From Bacillus sp. FJAT-27225 (GTDB lineage: Bacteria > Bacillota > Bacilli > Bacillales > Cytobacillaceae): a DNA stretch of 64,000 bases. A program made the position numbers and the translations under genes. Of this stretch, positions 57,865 through 64,000 are shown in pieces. The DNA lies in contig NZ_MAYU01000024.1 of the NCBI RefSeq assembly GCF_001685025.1, positions 248,001 to 312,000 of the forward strand, in the 5' to 3' direction. Below the pieces are notes generated by a model that was given only the letters and a program-made list of their open reading frames with translations, made no database searches and was not told the DNA's origin. Position 1 is the first letter of the stretch. Every line of letters begins with the position of its first letter.

Positions 57865-58152
57865 ATGTCGTCAACAACATATAAGCAAGAACAACCGAAG
57901 ACGCGTGAAGAAGTGAAAAAAGCACGCCGCACTGAGCATGAAAAGGCTGTACCAGCCGGGTCAAACAGAAAGCGGGTCAGGACACGCCTTATTCCAATTT
58001 GGCTTAAATTAGTCCTGTTCATCCTTCTGGTAACTGCCTGTGCCGGTTTAGGTGTTATGTTTGGCTATGGCGTTCTTGGAGACGGAAAGCCAACTGATAT
58101 TTTTAATGAATCGACCTGGACGCATATCCGGGATCTTGTGACTAAAAAATAA
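57865..58152 (+). CDS. EpuA-like small membrane protein
   Basis: A 95-residue protein with a basic cytoplasmic N-terminus (about 1-47), one membrane helix (LKLVLFILLVTACAGLGVMFGYGV) and a short outer tail LGDGKPTDIFNESTWTHIRDLVTKK. The tail pattern GYGVLGDGxPxDxFxxxTWxHI is that of the EpuA family, often labelled DNA-directed RNA polymerase subunit beta in databases by historical error. Function is not known. The ATG at 57865 follows AAAGGAG. Confidence 0.85.
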   Translation: MSSTTYKQEQPKTREEVKKARRTEHEKAVPAGSNRKRVRTRLIPIWLKLVLFILLVTACAGLGVMFGYGVLGDGKPTDIFNESTWTHIRDLVTKK

Positions 58153-58154
58153 TG

Positions 58155-58184
58155 GAGGAAGGGAGATACCCCTTCCTTTTTTTA
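58155..58184 (+). terminator. Terminator after EpuA-like gene
   Basis: Stem GGAAGGG/CCCTTCC, T7. Confidence 0.8.
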
Positions 58185-58204
58185 TTTGGAAACCGTACAA
58201 TAAG

Positions 58205-58223
58205 ATTAATACTACGTATTAAT
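58205..58223 (+). promoter_or_regulatory. FapR-like operator before fabZ
   Basis: ATTAATACTACGTATTAAT has perfect 8-nt outer arms (ATTAATAC/GTATTAAT) and agrees with the FapR consensus TTAGTACCTAGTCTTAA in 12 of 17 positions. It ends just before the AGGAGG of fabZ. Confidence 0.5.
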
Positions 58224-58235
58224 AGGAGGTACTAA

Positions 58236-58667
58236 ATGCTTGATATTAAGCAAATAAAAGAAATTATTCCCCACCGCTATCCATTCTTGCTTGTTGACAA
58301 AATCCTCGAGGTCGAGGAGGGAAAAAGGGCAGTCGGAATAAAAAATGTCAGTGCCAATGAGGAATTTTTTAATGGGCATTTTCCAGACTTTCCTGTCATG
58401 CCGGGTGTTCTGATTGTTGAGGCACTAGCACAGGTAGGTGCCGTTGCGATGCTTAAGCGTGAGGAAAACCGCGGCAAGCTTGCGTTTTTTACAGGGATTG
58501 ATAACTGCCGTTTTAAAAAACAGGTTTATCCTGGCGACCAGCTCCGTCTTGAGGTAGAAATGGTGCGCTTCAGGGGGCCGATGGGCAAGGGAAAAGGTGT
58601 TGCTACGGTTAATGGAGAAATCGCCTGTGAAACGGAAATTATGTTTGCCCTGATTGACCAGAAATAG
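58236..58667 (+). CDS. fabZ: 3-hydroxyacyl-ACP dehydratase FabZ
   Basis: Removes water from (3R)-hydroxyacyl-ACP in fatty acid elongation. The 143-residue hot-dog-fold protein has the catalytic His48 in [21 protein letters not shown], with Glu62 in the same segment. It begins [23 protein letters not shown] as in the family. The ATG follows AGGAGGTACTAA. A FapR-like palindrome overlaps its leader, suggesting malonyl-CoA-responsive control. It keeps the mbl-fabZ neighbourhood of B. subtilis. Confidence 0.97.
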   Translation: MLDIKQIKEIIPHRYPFLLVDKILEVEEGKRAVGIKNVSANEEFFNGHFPDFPVMPGVLIVEALAQVGAVAMLKREENRGKLAFFTGIDNCRFKKQVYPGDQLRLEVEMVRFRGPMGKGKGVATVNGEIACETEIMFALIDQK

Positions 58668-58762
58668 AGGAAACATATTCCAATAACTAATCCGTTTGAA
58701 CCAATTATCCAAAATGGGGTTTTGATTAGGGGAAATTTGTTAATTAAAACTACATCTAAAGC

Positions 58763-58817
58763 ATGCAGTGCCACATACCTACACCTAGAGACTGCAACTG
58801 GCACTGCATGTTTTTTG
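58763..58817 (+). terminator. Terminator after fabZ
   Basis: Eleven-bp stem CATGCAGTGCC/GGCACTGCATG with a 27-nt loop and T6. Confidence 0.85.
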
Positions 58818-58914
58818 TTTTGAAAAAAATCCGTAAGTTCCTTTCTGTTTTGGGGAAGCTAATCTCGGGGACCAATGTCCGGTCAAACCACCAACACGAA
58901 AGGAGATTTACAAG

Positions 58915-59211
58915 ATGAAGAAGAAACTTTTCGCACTGCTAGCCTCCTCAATGTTTGCTGCTTTAATGCTTGGCGGCTGCGGTACAAATGATGATGAACA
59001 AAACCCACCACCTCAGGACAATAACCAGAATCAAAATGATAATTTTGATAACAGGGACGACAATGATGCCAACATCAACAATGATGGCAGGGTGGATGAA
59101 GATGGCTTACTGAATGATACAGATAATGGAAACGACAACAATGATGGCAATATGCTGAGGGACAACAACGGAAACAATTTGGACCTCGATGACGACGATA
59201 ATAATAGATAG
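58915..59211 (+). CDS. Small Asp/Asn-rich lipoprotein
   Basis: A 98-residue secreted lipoprotein. The signal peptide ends in the lipobox LGGC (Cys22). The mature part is almost entirely Asp, Asn, Gly and Gln, with no ordered domain visible. Such a chain would be extended and negatively charged at the membrane surface and could bind divalent cations; that is inference only. The ATG follows GAAAGGAGATTTACAAG. It has its own terminator. I do not recognise a family. Confidence 0.8.
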   Translation: MKKKLFALLASSMFAALMLGGCGTNDDEQNPPPQDNNQNQNDNFDNRDDNDANINNDGRVDEDGLLNDTDNGNDNNDGNMLRDNNGNNLDLDDDDNNR

Positions 59212-59221
59212 GAAACGAAAA

Positions 59222-59251
59222 AAGGCCTGGATAGAAACCAGGCCATTTTTC
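59222..59251 (+). terminator. Terminator after the lipoprotein gene
   Basis: Stem GGCCTGG/CCAGGCC (59224-59244), A-rich before and T5 after. Confidence 0.9.
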
Positions 59252-59461
59252 CAAGAACGCGGCTTGTGTTTTTACAAAGTTTGCAAGGCAGTTTAAGCCC
59301 TAAGCTACACCAGCCAAGGGATTGGAAAAATTTAATCAAACGTTTGATTAACAATCGCATCGTCGAAAAAACACGAAAGGCGGCTTCCTGAATACGGAGC
59401 CGCCTTCTAATTTAGAATTTTAAATCGCTGAATTATAACTAAAACCGCTGAATTAATTATT

Positions 59462-59890
59462 TCATCGATTTTGCTTAAGCCTTGGCTTGCTTTGCATTTT
59501 GTCTTTGAATTCAGACAGCAGCCCGCCCCCCTCATAACCCTGGTCGAGAAGCTGGCCAAGCAGCATTTCTGCATAGCCTACCTTTGTCCTGCGGAGTTTT
59601 CCTTCAAGCAGGACGCTAATATGTTTCTCAAACTTCTTCAACGTGCAAACCCTGGCCTGAAAAAAGGCAGGATCGTTTTGTCTATTCGTGATAACAACCT
59701 GGACAATGCATTCTTTTCCAGATTCCTGATATTTTTTAAAGAACTGGTAGAAGGAAAGGTCGGTGTATGCTTCCATCAGCCAGTTTGATTGCTCATCTTC
59801 TTTATTGATAATTAAGCCGCTTTCCAATGGAATTTCAATCGCTTTTTCATCCTCAATGATTTCAAGGGCGATTAATTTAAACGTTTTCAC
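59462..59890 (-). CDS. ywpF: YwpF-like protein
   Basis: A 142-residue cytosolic protein resembling the YwpF family: MKTFKLIALEIIEDEKAIEIPLESGLIINKEDEQSNWLMEAYTD at the start and LLSEFKDKMQSKPRLKQ at the end. Function is not established. It starts at a GTG with GGGGAGG eight bases upstream. It is divergent from ssb, from which it is separated by a dispersed repeat. In B. subtilis ywpF is also near the ssbB gene ywpH, which supports the call. Confidence 0.82.
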   Translation of the reverse strand: MKTFKLIALEIIEDEKAIEIPLESGLIINKEDEQSNWLMEAYTDLSFYQFFKKYQESGKECIVQVVITNRQNDPAFFQARVCTLKKFEKHISVLLEGKLRRTKVGYAEMLLGQLLDQGYEGGGLLSEFKDKMQSKPRLKQNR

Positions 59891-59986
59891 ACATCATACC
59901 TCCCCTTAGGGTTTTTGTTGCCTGTATTATACCATAAGTTTTCGCAAACTTTGTTGCTATTAGAAATGGCAAAGGATTGGTATCCA

Positions 59987-60116
59987 GTTGATTGGAGCGG
60001 AAGGTGCGAGACTCCTGCGGGACAAGCGGGACAGGTGAGACCCCACAGTCGCTTTGGCGACGAGGAGGCTCACCGCACGCCCCGCGGAAAGCGAGCATCC
60101 TGGAGCGAAAATCAAC
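59987..60116 (+). repeat. Dispersed 130-bp intergenic repeat, complete copy
   Basis: Runs from GTTGATTGGAGCGGAAGG to GGAGCGAAAATCAAC, with terminal inverted repeat GTTGATT/AATCAAC and an inner stem GGTGAG...CTCACC. It is nearly identical to the copy at 61881-62010. Reading frames across it are not genes. Confidence 0.85.
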
Positions 60117-60309
60117 TACTGCTTCGAAACTTTTTTTCTGTACTGGCAAAATCGTCTTATTTTGCATGGAATCGAGTCGATAGTTCACTTTTCCCTTAAG
60201 CAAAAGTGACTTTTAGAGGCAAAATGGGCCGTAAAACAGGTTTTTGCCAATTTTACTTAGAAAGGGGACAAGGATAAGATAAAACCATCGAAGGAAAGGA
60301 GTTGTGAAG

Positions 60310-61023
60310 ATGATTAATCAAGTAACCCTGGTGGGACGGTTGACCAAGGATCCTGAACTGAAAGTAACAACAGAAGGAACCTATGTGTCGAATATCATAC
60401 TGGCAGTCAATCGCCAGTTCCGAAATAACCACGGTGACATTGACACAGATTTCGTCCAGTGCACACTATGGAGGAAAGCTGCCGAAAACACTGCCCAATA
60501 TTGCCGGAAAGGTTCAGTAATCGGAATAACTGGCAGAATTCAAACCCGTAATTATGAAAACAACGAAGGGAAAAAGGTATATGTGACAGAGGTCCTTGCT
60601 GAGTCGGTCCGCTTCCTGAGCAGCAAGCCGAAAGAAGGGGGACGCCGGGAAGAAGAGACTCGGAAAGAACGTGAATCAGTTCCGCTTCCTTTCCCTGAAG
60701 CTGGTCCGCATCACGGTTCAGCCAATCAGGTCCAGTTTGAGAATCAACACACCCCGAGTACAAATTCGCATCTGGCAGGGGCCGACCCTCACAGAGGATA
60801 CCCCGGAAATGATGTGTATCAGGGCCAGGGTGGTTATTCCCAGCAAGAACCTGGTTTTCCTCAGGGACCCCCGCGCCAGGAGCAGCCTCCGGGGCCAGGG
60901 ACCATTTTGCATCAGGCCCATCCGGTTCAACCGTCCTATCCCCATCACCAGCCCAATGCGCAGTCTTCATACCCAAAAGTAGATGCTGTTGTACAGCCAA
61001 AGGAGGAGTTTCCGTTTGGATAG
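60310..61023 (+). CDS. ssb: Single-stranded DNA-binding protein, long-tail form
   Basis: Binds single-stranded DNA in repair or transformation. The OB-fold domain is residues 1-105 (INQVTLVGRLTKDPELK ... GRIQTRNYENNEGKKVYVTEVLAESVRFL). It is followed by a 130-residue Gln/Pro/Gly/His-rich tail ending KEEFPFG, which resembles the protein-binding DDDIPF tip plus an extra Gly. Position beside ywpF suggests the B. subtilis ywpH (ssbB) locus, but SsbB there lacks a tail, so naming it ssbB is uncertain. ATG 60310 is eight bases from AAAGGAG. The stop overlaps the next small gene. Confidence 0.93.
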   Translation: MINQVTLVGRLTKDPELKVTTEGTYVSNIILAVNRQFRNNHGDIDTDFVQCTLWRKAAENTAQYCRKGSVIGITGRIQTRNYENNEGKKVYVTEVLAESVRFLSSKPKEGGRREEETRKERESVPLPFPEAGPHHGSANQVQFENQHTPSTNSHLAGADPHRGYPGNDVYQGQGGYSQQEPGFPQGPPRQEQPPGPGTILHQAHPVQPSYPHHQPNAQSSYPKVDAVVQPKEEFPFG

Positions 61024-61234
61024 GTATAAGAGCAATGTAGCCGAAAGCCTGGAGCTTCTTCTTGAAAGGCTTATTAAGATGACAGGCAGAACCAATGAAA
61101 CGGTCTGCACTCTCAATAATCGGATCCAGCTCCTTGAAAAACGGTTGGCAGAACATGAACGAACAATTGGATGTACCCGCTCCGATCCCCATAACCAATC
61201 TCATCATGACTCTGGTTTCCTTATGCACTTATAA
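61016..61234 (+). CDS. Small coiled-coil protein coupled to ssb
   Basis: A 72-residue protein predicted from a TTG start at 61016 that overlaps the end of ssb by 8 bp. A strong site AAAGGAGGAG (60999-61008) lies seven bases upstream. The sequence (M)DRYKSNVAESLELLLERLIKMTGRTNETVCTLNNRIQLLEKRLAEHE has heptad spacing of Leu/Ile and is probably a coiled coil, with a polar His/Ser-rich end. I recognise no family. Overlap with ssb suggests joint function, for example with the ssDNA-binding protein. Confidence 0.6.
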   Translation: MDRYKSNVAESLELLLERLIKMTGRTNETVCTLNNRIQLLEKRLAEHERTIGCTRSDPHNQSHHDSGFLMHL

Positions 61235-61376
61235 ATTTCTATTATCATAAAAACCGACCGATTCGGATCCCATGGCCACCTTCCCATTGCCAATTCGATC
61301 CATACAGCCAGCCACAAGCCATTATCCCCTACAGAAAGAGATTCAATCCGTTTCCCCGTTCTCCTGCCCCCTGCTG

Positions 61377-61403
61377 CCGGCGGTAAATACCCGCCGGTTT
61401 TTT
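61377..61403 (+). terminator. Terminator after the ssb operon
   Basis: Stem CCGGCGG/CCGCCGG with a 7-nt loop and T6. Confidence 0.9.
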
Positions 61404-61424
61404 ATTTTTGGAATCCAGCTCATT

Positions 61425-61580
61425 ATTGACGACATTTTGCTCGTTTTCAAAAGCTGAAACGATTCCAATACATCTTATTGGCGACATTTTGCTCGTTTTC
61501 AAAAGCCAAAACAGTTCCAATACATCCTATTGGTGACATTTCACTTGCCACAATAAGCCGAAACGATTCCAACAAAAAAA
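61425..61580. repeat. 52-bp hairpin repeat array D (3 units)
   Basis: Units begin at 61425, 61477 and 61529, exactly 52 bp apart. Arms are ATTGACGACATTTT or ATTGGTGACATTTC at position 1, and GAAACGATTCCAAT at about position 32. Same plan as the arrays at 42089 and 48931. Confidence 0.85.
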
Positions 61581-61660
61581 CCTGCCGAAAGTGAACATTG
61601 CCTTGCATAAAACCCCGGATTTGGGACAGACTTGTTAAAAACCCCCCTGTAATAGATAAG

Positions 61661-61700
61661 GAAAGCCGCTGAACTGCCAATTCAGCGGCTTTCCTTTTTT
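61661..61700. terminator. Terminator-like hairpin
   Basis: Thirteen-bp stem GAAAGCCGCTGAA/TTCAGCGGCTTTC followed by T6 on the plus strand. No gene lies directly before it. The rest of 61700-61880 holds nothing I recognise. Confidence 0.7.
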
Positions 61701-61880
61701 ATATGTTCCTATATTGGTAAGACGTCTCTTCGCTGCCTAAGCTACTGAATGGAAAGTCAGTTGAATACAGACTGAAAAGCTAGCTTATCAACTTGTCCAT
61801 AAATACAGACAACCGACCTCCACCACAAGGATTGATTATATTTACCTCATTATAAGTCCGCAGCTTGCAATAAAGGAACT

Positions 61881-62010
61881 GTTGATTGGAGCGGAAGGTG
61901 CGAGACTCCAGCGGGAGCAGCGGGACAGGTGAGACCCCGCAGTCGCATTAACGACGAGGAGGCTCACCGCCCGCCCCGCGGAAAGCGAGCATCCTGGAGC
62001 GCAAATTAAC
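61881..62010 (+). repeat. Dispersed 130-bp intergenic repeat, complete copy
   Basis: Begins GTTGATTGGAGCGGAAGG and ends GCGCAAATTAAC. It is nearly identical to 59987-60116 over its length (GACTCC.GCGGGA, GGTGAGACCCC, GGAGGCTCACCGC, CCCCGCGGAAAGCGAGCATCC). It ends 15 bp from the helicase stop. Confidence 0.85.
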
Positions 62011-62025
62011 AAACAATTTTTCGAA

Positions 62026-64000
62026 TTATTTTAAAAGAATCAGCTCGCGCAGTTCTTCTGTTGAAAGCTCAGTTATCCAGTTTTCACTCTGAATGATTTG
62101 GTCGTTGAGGTGCTGTTTCTTTTCAAGCATCGCATCGATTTTTTCCTCGAGTGTACCCGTGCAAATCATCTTATGGACATGGACAAAGCGCTGCTGGCCA
62201 ATCCGGTAGGCACGGTCGGTCGCCTGGTTTTCAACTGCAGGATTCCACCAGCGGTCATAATGGATGACGTGATTGGCCGCTGTTAAGTTAAGGCCTGTAC
62301 CGCCAGCCTTTAGGCTGAGCAGGAAGACAGGGAATTGATGCTCCTGGAACTGGGTAATCATTTCGTCACGTTTATGTTTCGGGACACTGCCATTCAGGAA
62401 GGGAACATCGATTCCGAACTTTCTCTTCAGGACTGCTTTAATCATTTGGCCCATTTCAAGATATTGGGTAAAAATCAGGCAGCTTTCATCCTGCTCGAGA
62501 ACAGAATCAATGAACTCGACGAGTTTTTCCATCTTTGTTGACCTTGAAATCAAGTCACGCCCAGAAGCGCCACTGTCACGTGCTTCATTCGTTTCCTTTA
62601 AATACAAGGCCGGATGATTGCATAGCTGCTTCAGCCTGCCTAATAACTGAAGAATCATCCCTTTCCGTTCCATTCCTGTCAGCTTCTCAAGCTGAGCGAA
62701 TGTATCCTGGACAAGCTGTTCGTACAGGGAAGCTTGCTCAGCCGTCAACGGGCAGTATTCCTTTTGCTCGAGCTTGTCTGGGAGGTTCAGGGCGACCTCT
62801 TCGTCTTTCTTTGTCCGGCGAAGCAGGAATGGCCGAATCAGCCCCTGCAGCTCACGGACTTTTTCTTTATTCTCGTCTTTTTCAATCGGAATAATGAAGC
62901 GTTTTTGAAACTGACCCAGGCTGCCTAGATAGCCATGGTTTGTAAAATCGAAAATCGACCAGAGCTCGGACAGCCTGTTTTCCATCGGTGTCCCGGTCAG
63001 TGCTATATGGTGTCTTCCCTTTAGCTTCCGGACCGCTCGCGATTGTTTTGTATTCGCATTTTTTATGTTCTGAGCTTCATCAATAGCAATGGTGCTCCAG
63101 TGAATGCTGGAGAATTCTTCTTCATCCAAATGGGTAAGTCCATAGGAAGTCAGCACAACATCCTGATCGCTGACGAATTCAGCAAATTTCTCACCTTTCA
63201 GGCGGTTTGGGCCATAATGAAGGTGAATGCGAAGTCCTGGCGCAAACCGTTCCAGTTCCTTCTGCCAGTTGCCGAGGACCGATGTTGGACAGATAATCAG
63301 GGTTGGCGGCTCCGTAGCGGCAGCCGCTCCAGCAAGAGCCTTGGTTGGGTCCGCCGTCGTTCCTTCCCCGCTATCAGCCTTTCGGGTACCGCCCCCTGGA
63401 TGGCTGCCTTCTTCGGCGGCTTTTTCTTTTACCGAAAGAAGGTAGGAAATAAGCTGAATGGTTTTGCCGAGCCCCATGTCGTCTGCCAGGATCGCCCCAA
63501 AGCCGAATTGGCGCAGGAACAAGAGCCAGCTCATCCCTTGCTGCTGGTACGGCCGCAATGTACCGTTCAGGCTTTCAGGCACATCCGCAAGCGGAATTTC
63601 CTTGAGTTCGTTCAACTGCTTGAGCATTTGTTTCCATTGTCGATTCAGTTCAATTTGGATTTTCGCAAACGTACGCGGGTTTTCGAGCTCATCGCCCTCC
63701 TGTTCAGGGGTGAGTTCCTGCTCAAGCAAATCGCGGACGTGCAGACCTTCCTTTTCGGCTTTCTTCATGATTTCCTGAATCTGGCGGATAAATGCGGGGT
63801 CGAGTTTTACCCAGCGGCCTCGAACATAGACTAGGCGCCTTTTCTCCTCAACCATTGACCTGAATTCATCTTCGGAAAGTTCGACGCCATTCATCGAGAA
63901 GCGCCAATTGAAATCAAGCATTGCCTGCAGGCCGACAAATGATGGCCGGTGGCTCGATGTGCCTTTAAGTGAGGCTTTAACGCGCAGGTTGGCGTTCTTC
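62026..64000 (-). CDS. ywqA: SNF2-family helicase (YwqA-like), 5' end outside window
   Basis: C-terminal part of a Swi2/Snf2 ATPase that moves along DNA or remodels protein-DNA complexes. The reading frame is open to the window edge (64000), so the true start lies beyond; the ATG at 63921 is internal. Seen motifs, in order: ILADDMGLGKTIQLISYL (motif I), DEAQNIKN (II), ALTGTPMENRLSELWSIFDF (III), LSLKAGGTGLNLTAANHVIHYDRWWNPAVENQATDRAYRIGQ (V and VI). A Gly/Pro/Thr-rich insert follows motif I. The ending ELSTEELRELILLK is typical. It resembles B. subtilis YwqA, which is about 920 residues. No SWIM-domain protein gene is in view. Confidence 0.92.
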   Translation of the reverse strand, partial: KNANLRVKASLKGTSSHRPSFVGLQAMLDFNWRFSMNGVELSEDEFRSMVEEKRRLVYVRGRWVKLDPAFIRQIQEIMKKAEKEGLHVRDLLEQELTPEQEGDELENPRTFAKIQIELNRQWKQMLKQLNELKEIPLADVPESLNGTLRPYQQQGMSWLLFLRQFGFGAILADDMGLGKTIQLISYLLSVKEKAAEEGSHPGGGTRKADSGEGTTADPTKALAGAAAATEPPTLIICPTSVLGNWQKELERFAPGLRIHLHYGPNRLKGEKFAEFVSDQDVVLTSYGLTHLDEEEFSSIHWSTIAIDEAQNIKNANTKQSRAVRKLKGRHHIALTGTPMENRLSELWSIFDFTNHGYLGSLGQFQKRFIIPIEKDENKEKVRELQGLIRPFLLRRTKKDEEVALNLPDKLEQKEYCPLTAEQASLYEQLVQDTFAQLEKLTGMERKGMILQLLGRLKQLCNHPALYLKETNEARDSGASGRDLISRSTKMEKLVEFIDSVLEQDESCLIFTQYLEMGQMIKAVLKRKFGIDVPFLNGSVPKHKRDEMITQFQEHQFPVFLLSLKAGGTGLNLTAANHVIHYDRWWNPAVENQATDRAYRIGQQRFVHVHKMICTGTLEEKIDAMLEKKQHLNDQIIQSENWITELSTEELRELILLK

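Noticed and set aside
59877-60203. Minus-strand 108-codon frame and plus-strand frames at 59915-60199
   Set aside because: They run through the dispersed 130-bp repeat and overlap the ywpF ribosome site; no family resemblance.
42089-61580. The regular arrays as CRISPR loci
   Set aside because: Units of 52 bp are contiguous, diverge along their whole length, have no repeat-spacer alternation, and no cas genes are present.

Overview
The window is chromosomal DNA of a spore-forming member of the Bacillaceae. Gene order follows the Bacillus subtilis block rpmE-tdk-prfA-prmC-spoIIR-ywlB-ywlC-mntP-ywlE-rpiB-ywlG-glyA-upp-atp-...-ywzB-ywmB-murAA-spoIID-...-spoIIQ-...-spoIIID-mbl-fabZ-ywpF-ssb. Sporulation genes (spoIIR, spoIID, spoIIQ, spoIIID) carry recognisable forespore or mother-cell promoters. 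Unlike B. subtilis, it has an 11-gene complex I (nuo) operon after the ATP synthase operon, an arrangement I recall from the B. cereus group and other Bacillaceae. The genus cannot be fixed from the sequence alone. I saw no rRNA, tRNA, insertion sequence, prophage or CRISPR array.

Layout. 1-12.5 kb: translation, nucleotide and sporulation housekeeping genes (L31, thymidine kinase, release factor 1 and its methylase, SpoIIR, a stress protein, tRNA t6A synthesis, Mn export, arginine phosphatase, RpiB, GlyA, Upp). 12.5-14.8 kb: a secreted subtilisin-like protease. 15.1-22.7 kb: atpZ-atpI-atpBEFHAGDC. 22.8-26.4 kb: a c-di-GMP riboswitch, an LPXTG-type repetitive surface protein, a sortase and a second, orphan c-di-GMP riboswitch. 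27-38 kb: nuoABCDHIJKLMN, with no nuoEFG. 38-43 kb: galU, ywzB, ywmB, murAA and a membrane protein. 43-49 kb: spoIID, a VanZ-like gene, spoIIQ and a MecA-like PBP. 49-54 kb: an acetyltransferase, gamma-glutamyltransferase plus pyroglutamyl peptidase, a nucleotidyltransferase and an oxidoreductase. 54-56 kb: a divergent cluster of acidic spore-coat-like proteins sharing an SGN(A/S)K module. 56-64 kb: spoIIID, mbl, an EpuA-like gene, fabZ, a lipoprotein, ywpF, ssb with a coupled small gene, and the 3' part of a SNF2 helicase.

The genes mostly work as known modules: respiratory energy coupling (nuo plus atp), cell-wall synthesis and shape (murAA, mbl, PBP, galU), engulfment-stage sporulation (spoIIR, spoIID, spoIIQ, spoIIID), and c-di-GMP-controlled surface display (riboswitch, adhesin, sortase).

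The most unusual signal is non-coding. Four separate intergenic spaces hold arrays of imperfect hairpins repeated at exactly 52 bp (42089-42296, 44819-45026, 48931-49138, 61425-61580). Sequence differs between loci, but the period is fixed and three of the four arrays share an arm-loop-arm plan (the fourth has shifted arms). A fifth array has a period of about 21 bp. Several other dispersed repeat families occupy intergenic DNA, including a 414-bp structured insertion inside the nuo operon. Also notable are a four-box DnaA cluster before ywlC, a Rex-like box at the atp promoter, a FapR-like operator at fabZ, and a NuoC subunit with a long Ala/Lys-rich N-terminal extension.
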